This document shows, one piece after another, positions 16,292-24,158 of a DNA stretch of 40,287 nucleotides. The stretch is from positions 1-40,287 of the forward strand of contig JAFTUS010000047.1 of assembly GCA_017466125.1 (NCBI GenBank), given 5' to 3'. Origin of the DNA: Lentisphaeria bacterium (GTDB lineage: Bacteria; Verrucomicrobiota; Lentisphaeria; Victivallales; Victivallaceae). Under the pieces are notes generated by a model that saw nothing but the letters and a program-made list of their open reading frames with translations, searched no databases and had not been told where the DNA came from. The translations under genes and the position numbers were made by a program. Numbering within the stretch: the first letter of the stretch is position 1; the number at the start of each line of letters is the position of its first letter.

Positions 16292-17545
16292 TTACTTAAA
16301 GTGCGGCAGGGCGATCCCGTAGATACGGCAATCGGAAATTTCGCAATTCAGCGGCAGACGGATTTTCCCGTTGTGGTGTATTCCTCTGAACCAGATTTCA
16401 TTGCTGTATGGAAGGAGTGCCCCGGAGAGGGCATTTCGGGCTTCGAGTTTCCCGTTGACGTAAAGGGAAATGATGGTTTCCACGTTGCGTGAGTGGACAA
16501 CAGCAGTTACACGGAATTCTTCACCGGGTTTGACTTTGGTTTTGCTGAAAACTTTCAGTTCGTTACGGAAAGAGTTCCATGCGGTCATTGAAAGTCTGCC
16601 GTCCGGTTCTACGCAGAGCGCAGAGTCAAAGCCGGGGCGTCCCGCGATCATGCCGGTTTCAGCCGGCAGTTCGGGGAGTCTGACTTTTGCGGAAATGGTG
16701 AAACTTTCGGGCGTCATACCTTTTGCGTTGTACCGCTGAACACGGATGCCGTTGGTTTCAAATTCAGCACCGGGTTTATCTTTGCCGTATTCTACGACCG
16801 GATTTGCGGCGAACCATGAACTTTTGTCGATCTTTCCGGGCAGACGGAAAATTTCGGTACGGTTCAGGTCCTTATAATAGAACACTGCTTCATGAATGGT
16901 ACAGGCAAGTGGATTGCGCACTGTGCCGTTGCTGCGCAGTTGTATTCCGCCCAGATGAAACAGTCGGGAGTTGATGCCGCGTGCATCAAAGTTGGCATAT
17001 TGCAGAGGACCGCCTTCAAACATATCCTTATCAACGAGTTCTCCGTTGATATAGAGTTCAAAGTGAGTATTGTTGTCTCGGGAACAGTCGATTACTCCGG
17101 TGATCCGGTAGGGCTTATTCAGTTCAACCTTATCCTGTGACTGGAGTTCAACGGCTTTTGTTCCGGCACGGTTGAAGCAGTTGAAGAAGACCCTGCCGTC
17201 TTTTGTCATGCCGATCGCATTGTCGTAACCGTTGCGTCCGGCAGCCATCCCGCGTTTGTATTCATGGAAAGTAATATCCACTGAAATCGTAGCCGAGAGG
17301 GGGCGTTCCGGATACATCCACGGATATTCAAAAACGCAAATGGCATTTTTACCGTTGAATTTCATGCCGTCTGCGGTGTGTTCCACGTTTTGCTGTTTCC
17401 GTATCCGCACCCGGTCGCCGAAAAATTTCCGGTTCACAGAGGAGGAGTAACGGACTACGGGCGGACGTTCATACTGATTGTATTCCGCGCAAAGCAGCAG
17501 AGAATAAAAAACAAGTACTGCGGAGAAAAATAATTTGGAAGTCAT
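16292..17545 (-). CDS. Secreted protein with two LamG/concanavalin-type domains
   Basis: 417 residues. Signal peptide 1-20 (MTSKLFFSAVLVFYSLLLCA). Two homologous halves follow, each a LamG-like jelly-roll: GMAAGRNGYDNAIGMTKDGR with FELYINGELVD in the first, TGMIAGRPGFDSALCVEPDG with ISLYVNGKLEA in the second. Such domains bind carbohydrate or protein; no catalytic motif is visible. It is the last gene of the pseudopilin-GH42-LamG operon, 14 bp after the GH42-like gene, so it may hold the glycan for that enzyme. The dispersed hairpin element begins at its stop codon. Confidence 0.8.
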   Translation of the reverse strand: MTSKLFFSAVLVFYSLLLCAEYNQYERPPVVRYSSSVNRKFFGDRVRIRKQQNVEHTADGMKFNGKNAICVFEYPWMYPERPLSATISVDITFHEYKRGMAAGRNGYDNAIGMTKDGRVFFNCFNRAGTKAVELQSQDKVELNKPYRITGVIDCSRDNNTHFELYINGELVDKDMFEGGPLQYANFDARGINSRLFHLGGIQLRSNGTVRNPLACTIHEAVFYYKDLNRTEIFRLPGKIDKSSWFAANPVVEYGKDKPGAEFETNGIRVQRYNAKGMTPESFTISAKVRLPELPAETGMIAGRPGFDSALCVEPDGRLSMTAWNSFRNELKVFSKTKVKPGEEFRVTAVVHSRNVETIISLYVNGKLEARNALSGALLPYSNEIWFRGIHHNGKIRLPLNCEISDCRIYGIALPHFK

Positions 17546-17559
17546 CTTGAAATATCCTT

Positions 17560-19767
17560 TCAGCGGAGTTTATCCATCAGTTGTTTTTTACAGGCAATAA
17601 CCGTTTCTCCTTTGGTCAGATGAAGGAGCAATTCCGGACCGTGACCGAGGGATTTGCCTGTTTCTGCGTGAAACCACTCTTCGTTTCCGCCCACATTCAA
17701 ATTGTATACGCCTTTTTCGTTGCCGGAGATCGCCACGAAGTTCCGTCCTTTGTGGATCGCGGCATCGCGGCTGCAATACACCTTTGCTCCGGCTTTGTCT
17801 GCCAGCGCACGGATCACCGCTGCCGGAATATCGACCGTCCCGCAAAAGACCGAGAAGGGTTTGCCATTTTTTCCGGGGCGAAGAACGATTGCAGGAGTCC
17901 CCCAGAGATCGCGCCAGTATGCAAGCACGAGGTCGCCTTTTTCCGGAATGGGAGCAAAGACGGGTGAAAAAGTCCGTCCCCATCCCCAGTGATCCGGCAT
18001 GGTGAAGTCTAATCCTTCGGGGCGTGCCCAGACGCACCAGGTCGCCGGATTGACCGGACGCACTTTGAAGCCGGAAACCTCTTCAATGGTATCCAGAGAA
18101 TAAGTTCCGGTATCGGTGTCGATGTATCCGGGCGCCCACATCCAGACTGTTGCTATGCGGCTGGCGCGTTCTTTCAGTGCTTTCCGTTCTGCCGCTGAAA
18201 GTGCAATGGCGTTGCAATGGACATCCAGTTTACTCTGTTTTTCTTTTCCGGCAACGATATCGTTGAGGAACCATGTTCCTGCGGTACATCCCGAACGGTT
18301 TACCCGGTCACGCATCACATTTGCGCCGCCTTCGAGGGTCCATTTCTGCGGATTGGTGGAGAGGATAAAGTAGGCATTTTTTTCATCGAATGAGAGGATC
18401 ACATCGGGTCTGTACGGTTCCGGATCAGCCTGTGTGTCAGCGGCGATTTTGTCGGTAAAAGATTTGATTTCCCACAATTTCGGGTCGTTCCACATTCCTC
18501 TTGCGTGGTGGTCGAACCACCAGACGCCGTAGTTGCGGGCAATGTCAAAGATACGGTTGCGGAGAACGAGTTTTTTCACTTCTTCAAATGTACGGTCAAA
18601 AGCGGCACGGTGACTGCCGTCTTCGGCGATGCGCTGTTTCATGGAAATATGAGTTGCTGTATCATCTTCGTTGCACCAGATTTTTCCGGCGGCGATGATC
18701 GACTCTGCAACCGTATGAGTGAATTGTGAGCCGCCCGGAACCCGTGCCTGATTGGAGTAGGAATAAGGTCCGCAGAACATATCAATATCGGGTGAGTTGA
18801 TCAATTTTGCCAATCCGTAATGACCGGATTCAGACGGGCCGTTTGCCTGATTGTAACATTCAAAGAGATAGCCGTAGAAGACGCCGATCAGCCGTTTTTT
18901 GCCGCATTCTTTGCGGACGACCTTTGCCATGTCGATAATGAATTGCGCCATGACATCGTTGAGATATTCATTGAAGTCGATGGAGGGCCATTCGGTTTTG
19001 GGGTTGTGGAACATCCGGTCAGGAGTGCCGACACGCATAAAGGGGGGAGGAACCAACGCATTTTCAAAAGTTACGCCTGAACCGACATTCCATTTTTTGC
19101 GGAGGGCATTGACATTGCTGTTGTATTTCTTCCGGAGAAATTCACGAAAACCGGTGCGCATACCTTCATCATATCCGAGCAGATTGCCCCGACGGGAGAA
19201 GTTATTGTGCTGAAATTCTCCGTGATGCGCTCCGGCAACATGATAGCCAGCCATGTGTTTTCCGTATTTTTTTTCCATGTAACGCACCAGATCACGCAAG
19301 GCACGGGCGCAATCTGCTTTATATTTGCGTGAGGCAATGGAGGGTTGGTCACGGCTGCCGTCAGCGGAAAGATTCATCTCGTTCATTTCCATTTCCGGAT
19401 AACCGGTCTGCAGGGAAACCCGGGGCCAGAGGAAAGCATCCGGATTGTTTTCAAGAATTTTATCACAGACAAAATCCACTGCTTCGATACCGGCTTTATC
19501 ATCCATGCCTTTCCACAGGGGACGGACTGCAAAAGAGTAGATTTTTACACCGGTGGCACGGGCAAGGCGCACTTCTGAAGTTACACTGTCGATTTCGTAC
19601 TGACGTCCTTTGGTGATACGGGCTCCGCAGAAGATAAAGTTGCTTTCAACTTCACCGTTCCGGGTGATTCGGGGGATGCCGTTGATGGTTTTTAAACTCC
19701 AGTCATCGGCAAAAAGCCCCCCTGCCGCAATAGAGAATACTGCGGCTGCAAAAAATATTTTCTTCAT
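17560..19767 (-). CDS. Exported GH42-like glycoside hydrolase (beta-galactosidase type)
   Basis: 735 residues. Signal peptide 1-20, cleavage after GLFA. The TIM barrel runs from about residue 30 to 430: YHVAGAHHGEFQHNN carries the likely acid/base E184 and GKIWCNEDDTATH the likely nucleophile E367, the order expected for clan GH-A/GH42 enzymes. The C-terminal 300 residues resemble the trimerisation/beta region of GH42-type proteins (PDVILSFDEKNAYF). Substrate specificity cannot be read. It follows the pseudopilin gene by 17 bp and precedes the LamG gene, so all three are one transcript controlled by the operators at 20576-20700. Confidence 0.75.
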   Translation of the reverse strand: MKKIFFAAAVFSIAAGGLFADDWSLKTINGIPRITRNGEVESNFIFCGARITKGRQYEIDSVTSEVRLARATGVKIYSFAVRPLWKGMDDKAGIEAVDFVCDKILENNPDAFLWPRVSLQTGYPEMEMNEMNLSADGSRDQPSIASRKYKADCARALRDLVRYMEKKYGKHMAGYHVAGAHHGEFQHNNFSRRGNLLGYDEGMRTGFREFLRKKYNSNVNALRKKWNVGSGVTFENALVPPPFMRVGTPDRMFHNPKTEWPSIDFNEYLNDVMAQFIIDMAKVVRKECGKKRLIGVFYGYLFECYNQANGPSESGHYGLAKLINSPDIDMFCGPYSYSNQARVPGGSQFTHTVAESIIAAGKIWCNEDDTATHISMKQRIAEDGSHRAAFDRTFEEVKKLVLRNRIFDIARNYGVWWFDHHARGMWNDPKLWEIKSFTDKIAADTQADPEPYRPDVILSFDEKNAYFILSTNPQKWTLEGGANVMRDRVNRSGCTAGTWFLNDIVAGKEKQSKLDVHCNAIALSAAERKALKERASRIATVWMWAPGYIDTDTGTYSLDTIEEVSGFKVRPVNPATWCVWARPEGLDFTMPDHWGWGRTFSPVFAPIPEKGDLVLAYWRDLWGTPAIVLRPGKNGKPFSVFCGTVDIPAAVIRALADKAGAKVYCSRDAAIHKGRNFVAISGNEKGVYNLNVGGNEEWFHAETGKSLGHGPELLLHLTKGETVIACKKQLMDKLR

Positions 19768-19784
19768 TGATTTTCTTCCGCAAG

Positions 19785-20621
19785 TTAAAGTTGAATATGA
19801 GAACCTTCAACAGTGACCCAGTTTTTGACTGGACAGAAATTGTCGCGCAAATTGGAGGCGTTGGCTGATTCCGCATGACCGTCAAAATAGACAACGGTGG
19901 TTTTATCGCCATGCCAGTTTTTCAGCGTCCCCATTGTGCTTACGCGGTAATAGTCGATTTTGAAACTGGGAGTGGAATTTTTATCGCCGGTATGGGATGA
20001 ATCTCCGGCTGCGATCGTTCCGGAGGGGGATTTCAGGCGATCCGGAATGTAGAAACCCTGATGATATGCTGTCGGTGCATTGGGGTCAACGATCGTAAAT
20101 CTGCCGATTTTGTTGCCAAAATCTTCTGAAACCCAATACGATTGAGCCGCAAGACGGTTGAATGCTTCGATAGCAAACCAGCCGATCGTCTGGTAAAGAT
20201 GAGTATTTGCGGTCACAGCGGGAGCCATATACTTATCTGTAAATTTATCGGGGGAACCGGAGGCATTGCAGACGAAGTTGGAATAGACCGTGTAGGGAGA
20301 ATAGGGACTTTTTTCCGTTGTATCCCAGTGGAGCGTACCGGAAAGAAGCATTGCCGCCAGACCGTTTCCCCGAAGTGTTTTTGCCAGTTCATGAACCATG
20401 AATGCATTGTTGTCAGCCGCATAGAGAGTTTGAGCAAGCATCGCCTCTTTTTTACGATTGAGGCACTCGGCAGAGCGGGCTGCCTGACGTGCTTTGTTCA
20501 AAGCGGGCAGCAGCATGGCAGCGAGGATCGCAATGATTGCGATTACGACCAGAAGTTCGATGAGGGTGAAGCGTCGCATAATATCAATTATGTTATGTCG
20601 GGTGAGGTTGTTTTTTTTCAT
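19785..20621 (-). CDS. Pseudopilin-like protein with H-X9-DG motif, first gene of the GH42 operon
   Basis: 278 residues. The prepilin leader [18 protein letters not shown] begins at residue 15; a 14-residue basic extension ([10 protein letters not shown]) precedes it. The ATG at 20621 has a weak AAAAGG upstream, while the ATG at codon 15 has none, so the longer form is preferred. The C-terminus has [12 protein letters not shown], an exact H-X9-DG motif, as in the pseudopilin at 8274. One of the two palindromic operators lies inside its first codons. It is probably exported; its function in glycan use is unknown. Confidence 0.85.
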   Translation of the reverse strand: MKKNNLTRHNIIDIMRRFTLIELLVVIAIIAILAAMLLPALNKARQAARSAECLNRKKEAMLAQTLYAADNNAFMVHELAKTLRGNGLAAMLLSGTLHWDTTEKSPYSPYTVYSNFVCNASGSPDKFTDKYMAPAVTANTHLYQTIGWFAIEAFNRLAAQSYWVSEDFGNKIGRFTIVDPNAPTAYHQGFYIPDRLKSPSGTIAAGDSSHTGDKNSTPSFKIDYYRVSTMGTLKNWHGDKTTVVYFDGHAESANASNLRDNFCPVKNWVTVEGSHIQL

Positions 20622-20700
20622 AATTTTTGTTTTACCTTTTCTTACGTTCTGTTTTTGAGGGTGATTTTACTCTATTGACTTCACATAATTGATATTATGC
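20576..20700 (-). promoter_or_regulatory. Twin palindromic operators of the pseudopilin-GH42-LamG operon
   Basis: CATAATTGATATTATG (20684-20699; arms CATAAT/ATTATG) recurs as its exact inverted copy CATAATATCAATTATG at 20577-20592; including the flanking C/G the match is 17 of 17. The centres are 107 bp apart, about ten helical turns, one upstream of the gene and one within codons 10-15. This spacing suits repression by DNA looping by the dimeric regulator encoded next door at 20733. Confidence 0.75.
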
Positions 20701-20732
20701 AAAGTTACTGCATGTAATTACTGATTGTTCTT

Positions 20733-21848
20733 TTATTCTCCTTTTTTATTTTTTTCGGGCAACAGAGCCTCCGTTTTATTGATATCCCTTACGGATTGTC
20801 TTTCAACAATGTAACTCGGTACACGGATAATGCCGGGGTGTCCGCCCTTGCGGATTATTTCGATCATGCGCTCTGCCGCTCTTGCGTAACCGGAAAAATT
20901 CCGGGCAATCGTGGTCAGCGGCGGATCCATTCTGGCGGCAGATGGGACTTCGCTGTTGGCGATGATGCTGACATCTTCCGGAATGGAACAGCCGCAGGAT
21001 TTCAGTATCGAACAAAATCCTCTTGCTGTATCCACGCTGGTAGCAAATGCAGCGGTAAAGTTTATTCCGTGATTTTCGATATAGTGCCGCCCTTTTTCTT
21101 CCACGCTCCCCAAACTGGAATATTGGCTCGGGTGACGGCAGTCAATTATTTCAGGGGTTATTTCATGGAGTGAAAGATAACTTATAAAACCATCAAGTTC
21201 CCTTTCAAGGCAGGTATCCCGATTGAACCGTTCCGCATTGACGAGTGCAATTTTCCGGTGTCCCCGGCGGATCAGATAATCTGCCGCCAACATTCCGGTA
21301 AACTCCGGTTTGCTGTCGATCAGATTGATGGCGCGGCAAACGATGTGATTTTCCAGAAAGATGATCGGCACTGGTGATTCATTCAGCAAACGTCCGGCAT
21401 CCTGCTGACTGAAATGGGTGAAATTACAGGTTATTACAGCAAGATCGCATGTGCGGCTTTTCAGAACGTTGAGATAATCTTCGACTTTGGGTTCAACCGG
21501 TATGATTGCCCGTTTGAATGAAATATCCGGATGTGCATTCAGGTGCTTTGCAAATATCGCTTCGAGGGTGTCGCTGTATTCCTGCGGCCAATCGGTTCGC
21601 ACTATACTGACCCGGTATGTCGCATCTGATCCACTGTTCCAAAAAATCCCCCGACGATCAAAAACGGAGATTTTTCCGGCTTGTTTCAGCATGGCAAGTG
21701 CCATTTCAAGTTCTTTGCGGGTGCAGTCATAACGGAGCCGCGCCGCACGGCAGGAGGGCAGGCGGGTTCCCGGTTCTCTGCCGGAATAATCTCCAATAAT
21801 CCTGTCGTAAACGGACTGTATTTTATTAAAATCTGTTTTTAACGGCAT
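20733..21848 (-). CDS. GntR-headed, LacI-type sugar-responsive regulator
   Basis: 371 residues. A short GntR-like winged helix (residues 8-65; REPGTRLPSCRAARLRYDCT, then RKELEMALAMLKQAGKI) precedes a LacI-type ligand domain (78-350): GMLAADYLIRRGHRKIALVN, TAAFATSVDTARGF, IPEDVSIIANSE, DPPLTTIARNFSGYARAAE, all characteristic of LacI/GalR sensors. It lies upstream of the pseudopilin-GH42-LamG operon on the same strand, with its own promoter. The palindromic sites at 20576-20700 are the likely targets. It is a paralogue of the regulator at 548 in domain plan only. Confidence 0.88.
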   Translation of the reverse strand: MPLKTDFNKIQSVYDRIIGDYSGREPGTRLPSCRAARLRYDCTRKELEMALAMLKQAGKISVFDRRGIFWNSGSDATYRVSIVRTDWPQEYSDTLEAIFAKHLNAHPDISFKRAIIPVEPKVEDYLNVLKSRTCDLAVITCNFTHFSQQDAGRLLNESPVPIIFLENHIVCRAINLIDSKPEFTGMLAADYLIRRGHRKIALVNAERFNRDTCLERELDGFISYLSLHEITPEIIDCRHPSQYSSLGSVEEKGRHYIENHGINFTAAFATSVDTARGFCSILKSCGCSIPEDVSIIANSEVPSAARMDPPLTTIARNFSGYARAAERMIEIIRKGGHPGIIRVPSYIVERQSVRDINKTEALLPEKNKKGE

Positions 21849-21886
21849 TTGTACAACCCCTATGGAACTGAACTGTTATATTGTAT

Positions 21887-21921
21887 ATTATAATCCTGTG
21901 TCGCATATATACCAAACTGTG
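21887..21921 (-). promoter_or_regulatory. Regulator promoter carrying the shared composite motif
   Basis: On the minus strand TTGGTA (21910-21915), 17 bp, then TATAAT (21887-21892). The -35 region lies in CACAGTTTGGT (21911-21921) and the spacer contains GACACAGGA (21894-21902), the same blocks and 8-bp gap as at 11177-11204 before the GH38 gene. Homology continues through the -10 region. Confidence 0.65.
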
Positions 21922-21954
21922 TTGCAAAAAAATTTGTAAATACGCGTGGGAGGC

Positions 21955-21989
21955 AAAAAAAAACTCCGTTCGGCTGAACGGAGTTTTTT
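21955..21989 (-). terminator. Rho-independent terminator of the aldolase gene
   Basis: ACTCCGTTC (21963-21971) pairs perfectly with GAACGGAGT (21976-21984) around GGCT; nine A on the left become the T run on the minus strand. It lies 25 bp beyond the aldolase stop. Confidence 0.88.
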
Positions 21990-22013
21990 GAATTTCAAAC
22001 GCAAATAATGGAA

Positions 22014-22994
22014 TTATTTGTCGTAGGCGTGTCCGGCTGAACCGAGGACATCGACGTTTTTGCGTTTGTAGAGTTCTTTCAGAGCAGTACGGGCAGGGCC
22101 GAGGTACTTGCGGGGATCGAATTCTTCGGGCTTGTCGTTGAAGACCTTGCGGATGGCAGCGGTCATGGCGAGACGGCCGTCGGAGTCGATGTTGATTTTG
22201 CAGACTGCAGATTTGGCTGCTTCACGGAGCTGATCTTCACCGATACCGATGGCATCTTTCAGTTTGCCGCCGTTTTCGTTGATGATCTTGACCTGATCCT
22301 GCGGAACGCTGGAGGAACCGTGCAGAACGATCGGGAAACCGGGGATGCGTTTTTCGATTTCAGCGAGGATGTCGAGACGGATCTTCGGATCGTCGCCGGG
22401 TTTGAATTTGTAAGCACCGTGGCTGGTACCGATGGCGATGGCAAGGGAGTCAACGCCGGTACGTTTGACGAAGTCTTCGACTTCTTCGGGCTGGGTGTAG
22501 GTGTGGGTTTCGCTCTTCACGTCGTCTTCGACACCGGCGAGAACACCGAGTTCGCCTTCGACAGTGACATCGTGAGCGTGGGCATATTCCACAACGCGTT
22601 TGGTTTCAGCGATGTTTTCTTCGTAGGGCAGGTGGGAACCGTCGATCATGACAGAGCTGAAGCCCATGTCGATGCAGTTCTTGCAGGTTTCAAAGTCCGG
22701 ACCATGATCCAGGTGGAGAACGATCGGAATGCCTTTACCGCCGGAGATTTCCTTGGCGTATTCAACCGCACCCTGAGCCATGTAGCGGAGCAAGGTCTGG
22801 TTGGCGTATTCACGGGCACCCTTGGAGACCTGGAGGATCACAGGGGATTCGGTTTCGACACAAGCCTGAAGAATGGCCTGCATCTGTTCCATGTTGTTGA
22901 AGTTGTAGGCGGGGATAGCGTAGCCGCCTTTGACTGCTTTGGCGAACAGTTCTTTGGTGTTCACCAAGCCGAGATCTTTGTAACTCGTAGCCAT
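22014..22994 (-). CDS. fba: Class II fructose-bisphosphate aldolase
   Basis: Reversibly cleaves fructose 1,6-bisphosphate to glyceraldehyde 3-phosphate and dihydroxyacetone phosphate in glycolysis and gluconeogenesis; cytosolic, zinc-dependent. 326 residues, normal for the family. Visible features: AIPAYNFNNMEQ near the start, D96 (acid/base) and H97 (zinc) in LHLDHGPD, VEGELG, H192 in GTSHG, H225 in VLHGSSSVP, and the phosphate-binding KINIDSDGR. It is monocistronic with a terminator. Its codon use looks more biased (GGT, CGT, GAA, CTG repeated) than in the neighbours, which fits a highly expressed housekeeping gene. Confidence 0.96.
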   Translation of the reverse strand: MATSYKDLGLVNTKELFAKAVKGGYAIPAYNFNNMEQMQAILQACVETESPVILQVSKGAREYANQTLLRYMAQGAVEYAKEISGGKGIPIVLHLDHGPDFETCKNCIDMGFSSVMIDGSHLPYEENIAETKRVVEYAHAHDVTVEGELGVLAGVEDDVKSETHTYTQPEEVEDFVKRTGVDSLAIAIGTSHGAYKFKPGDDPKIRLDILAEIEKRIPGFPIVLHGSSSVPQDQVKIINENGGKLKDAIGIGEDQLREAAKSAVCKINIDSDGRLAMTAAIRKVFNDKPEEFDPRKYLGPARTALKELYKRKNVDVLGSAGHAYDK

Positions 22995-23107
22995 GTTGGA
23001 CTCCTGTTAATGTTAGTTTTCGGGAAACATACTTTTAATGTAGTTGTTTTTTTGGAAAATTTCAAGTCAAATCTGTTATTTTGTGCTTTTTTTATCAATA
23101 TTTATTT

Positions 23108-23932
23108 TCAGAAATGGTTTTTCCGGTAGTTCAGCGGGGATTTTCCGGTATGGCGGAAAAAGAAGTGCGAAAAACTTGCTCCGGAGAGAAATCCGCAGAC
23201 TTCGGCGATCTCTTCAACGCTCATATCGGTCTTTTCCAGATAGTAGCGGGCAAATTCCAGCCGTCTGAAAGAGATGTATCCATGAAGCGGCATTCCCATC
23301 TCCCGTTTGAACTTGCGTGCGAGATTGCTTGTACTCATATTGACTTTACCGGCGATAATATCGTTTTCCAGCGGAGTATGGAGATTGTCATTGATAAATT
23401 CCACTGCTGCGGCAACATCGCGGCTCAGGTGATTTTCAGCAGGCTTTTTTTCGCCCGGAGCAAGTGTCGTGAGAAAACCGTAGAGGGCAAAAGAGAGTTC
23501 GTCCGGAGAACCGTCCGGAAAAAGATCGAACATTTTATCCAGATACACCATGGATTTTTCCGATAGATGGTTCAGGCACCCCTGCGGCAGATAACTTTGC
23601 GCTTCCGGCAGTTCAAATGTGATGAAAAAACGGCGGAACGTTTTCGATTGCAATGTCAGAAAGCGGCGGGAATAGGGCGGTATAAGCAGCAGATCGCCCT
23701 CCGAAATATTAAATTCCTGCCGATCGACATAATAATACATCTGTCCCAGCGGAAAGACCAGCGTATAGCGGTAATGGGCGATCGGAGTTATGGTACAGAT
23801 CGCATTGTGAAACAGCAGGATGTTGTCCGGCAGGGCAAAGGATTTGGGCAGACGGACGCCCTCAAAAGGATTTTCGGGGGCCGCAAGTTCTCCGAGCCGC
23901 CGTTCGATAAGTTCTGTTTTGGGTGGATACAT
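23108..23932 (-). CDS. AraC-family transcription regulator
   Basis: 274 residues. An N-terminal cupin-like sensor (about 40-120: YTLVFPLGQMYYYVDRQ, ISEGDLLLIPPYSRR) is followed by a linker and two helix-turn-helix units (LENDIIAGKVNMSTSNLARK; VEEIAEVCGFLSGASFSHFF), ending with the motif GKSPLNYR. It is divergent from the iron-sulfur protein gene at 24159 across 226 bp, with no clear site visible there. The target could be that gene or a distant sugar operon. Confidence 0.9.
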   Translation of the reverse strand: MYPPKTELIERRLGELAAPENPFEGVRLPKSFALPDNILLFHNAICTITPIAHYRYTLVFPLGQMYYYVDRQEFNISEGDLLLIPPYSRRFLTLQSKTFRRFFITFELPEAQSYLPQGCLNHLSEKSMVYLDKMFDLFPDGSPDELSFALYGFLTTLAPGEKKPAENHLSRDVAAAVEFINDNLHTPLENDIIAGKVNMSTSNLARKFKREMGMPLHGYISFRRLEFARYYLEKTDMSVEEIAEVCGFLSGASFSHFFFRHTGKSPLNYRKNHF

Positions 23933-24158
23933 CTGAGTTTCTCCGTTGTTTCACTGTTATAATATAATTCAGAAAAGAGAAAAAGTAAAGTGCGCTTTTG
24001 CGCATTTTGTTCATAAAAAAGTGTGATAAAAACTCTACTCTTTGTAAAAATGATTGTTTTGGACAAATTGTTGCACGGTTTGAACATGGCGGAAAATAAC
24101 GTCGCAATGTATATTAGGAAAAGAGCAGGTTAAAACAATTTTCATCAAAGGAGAAACC

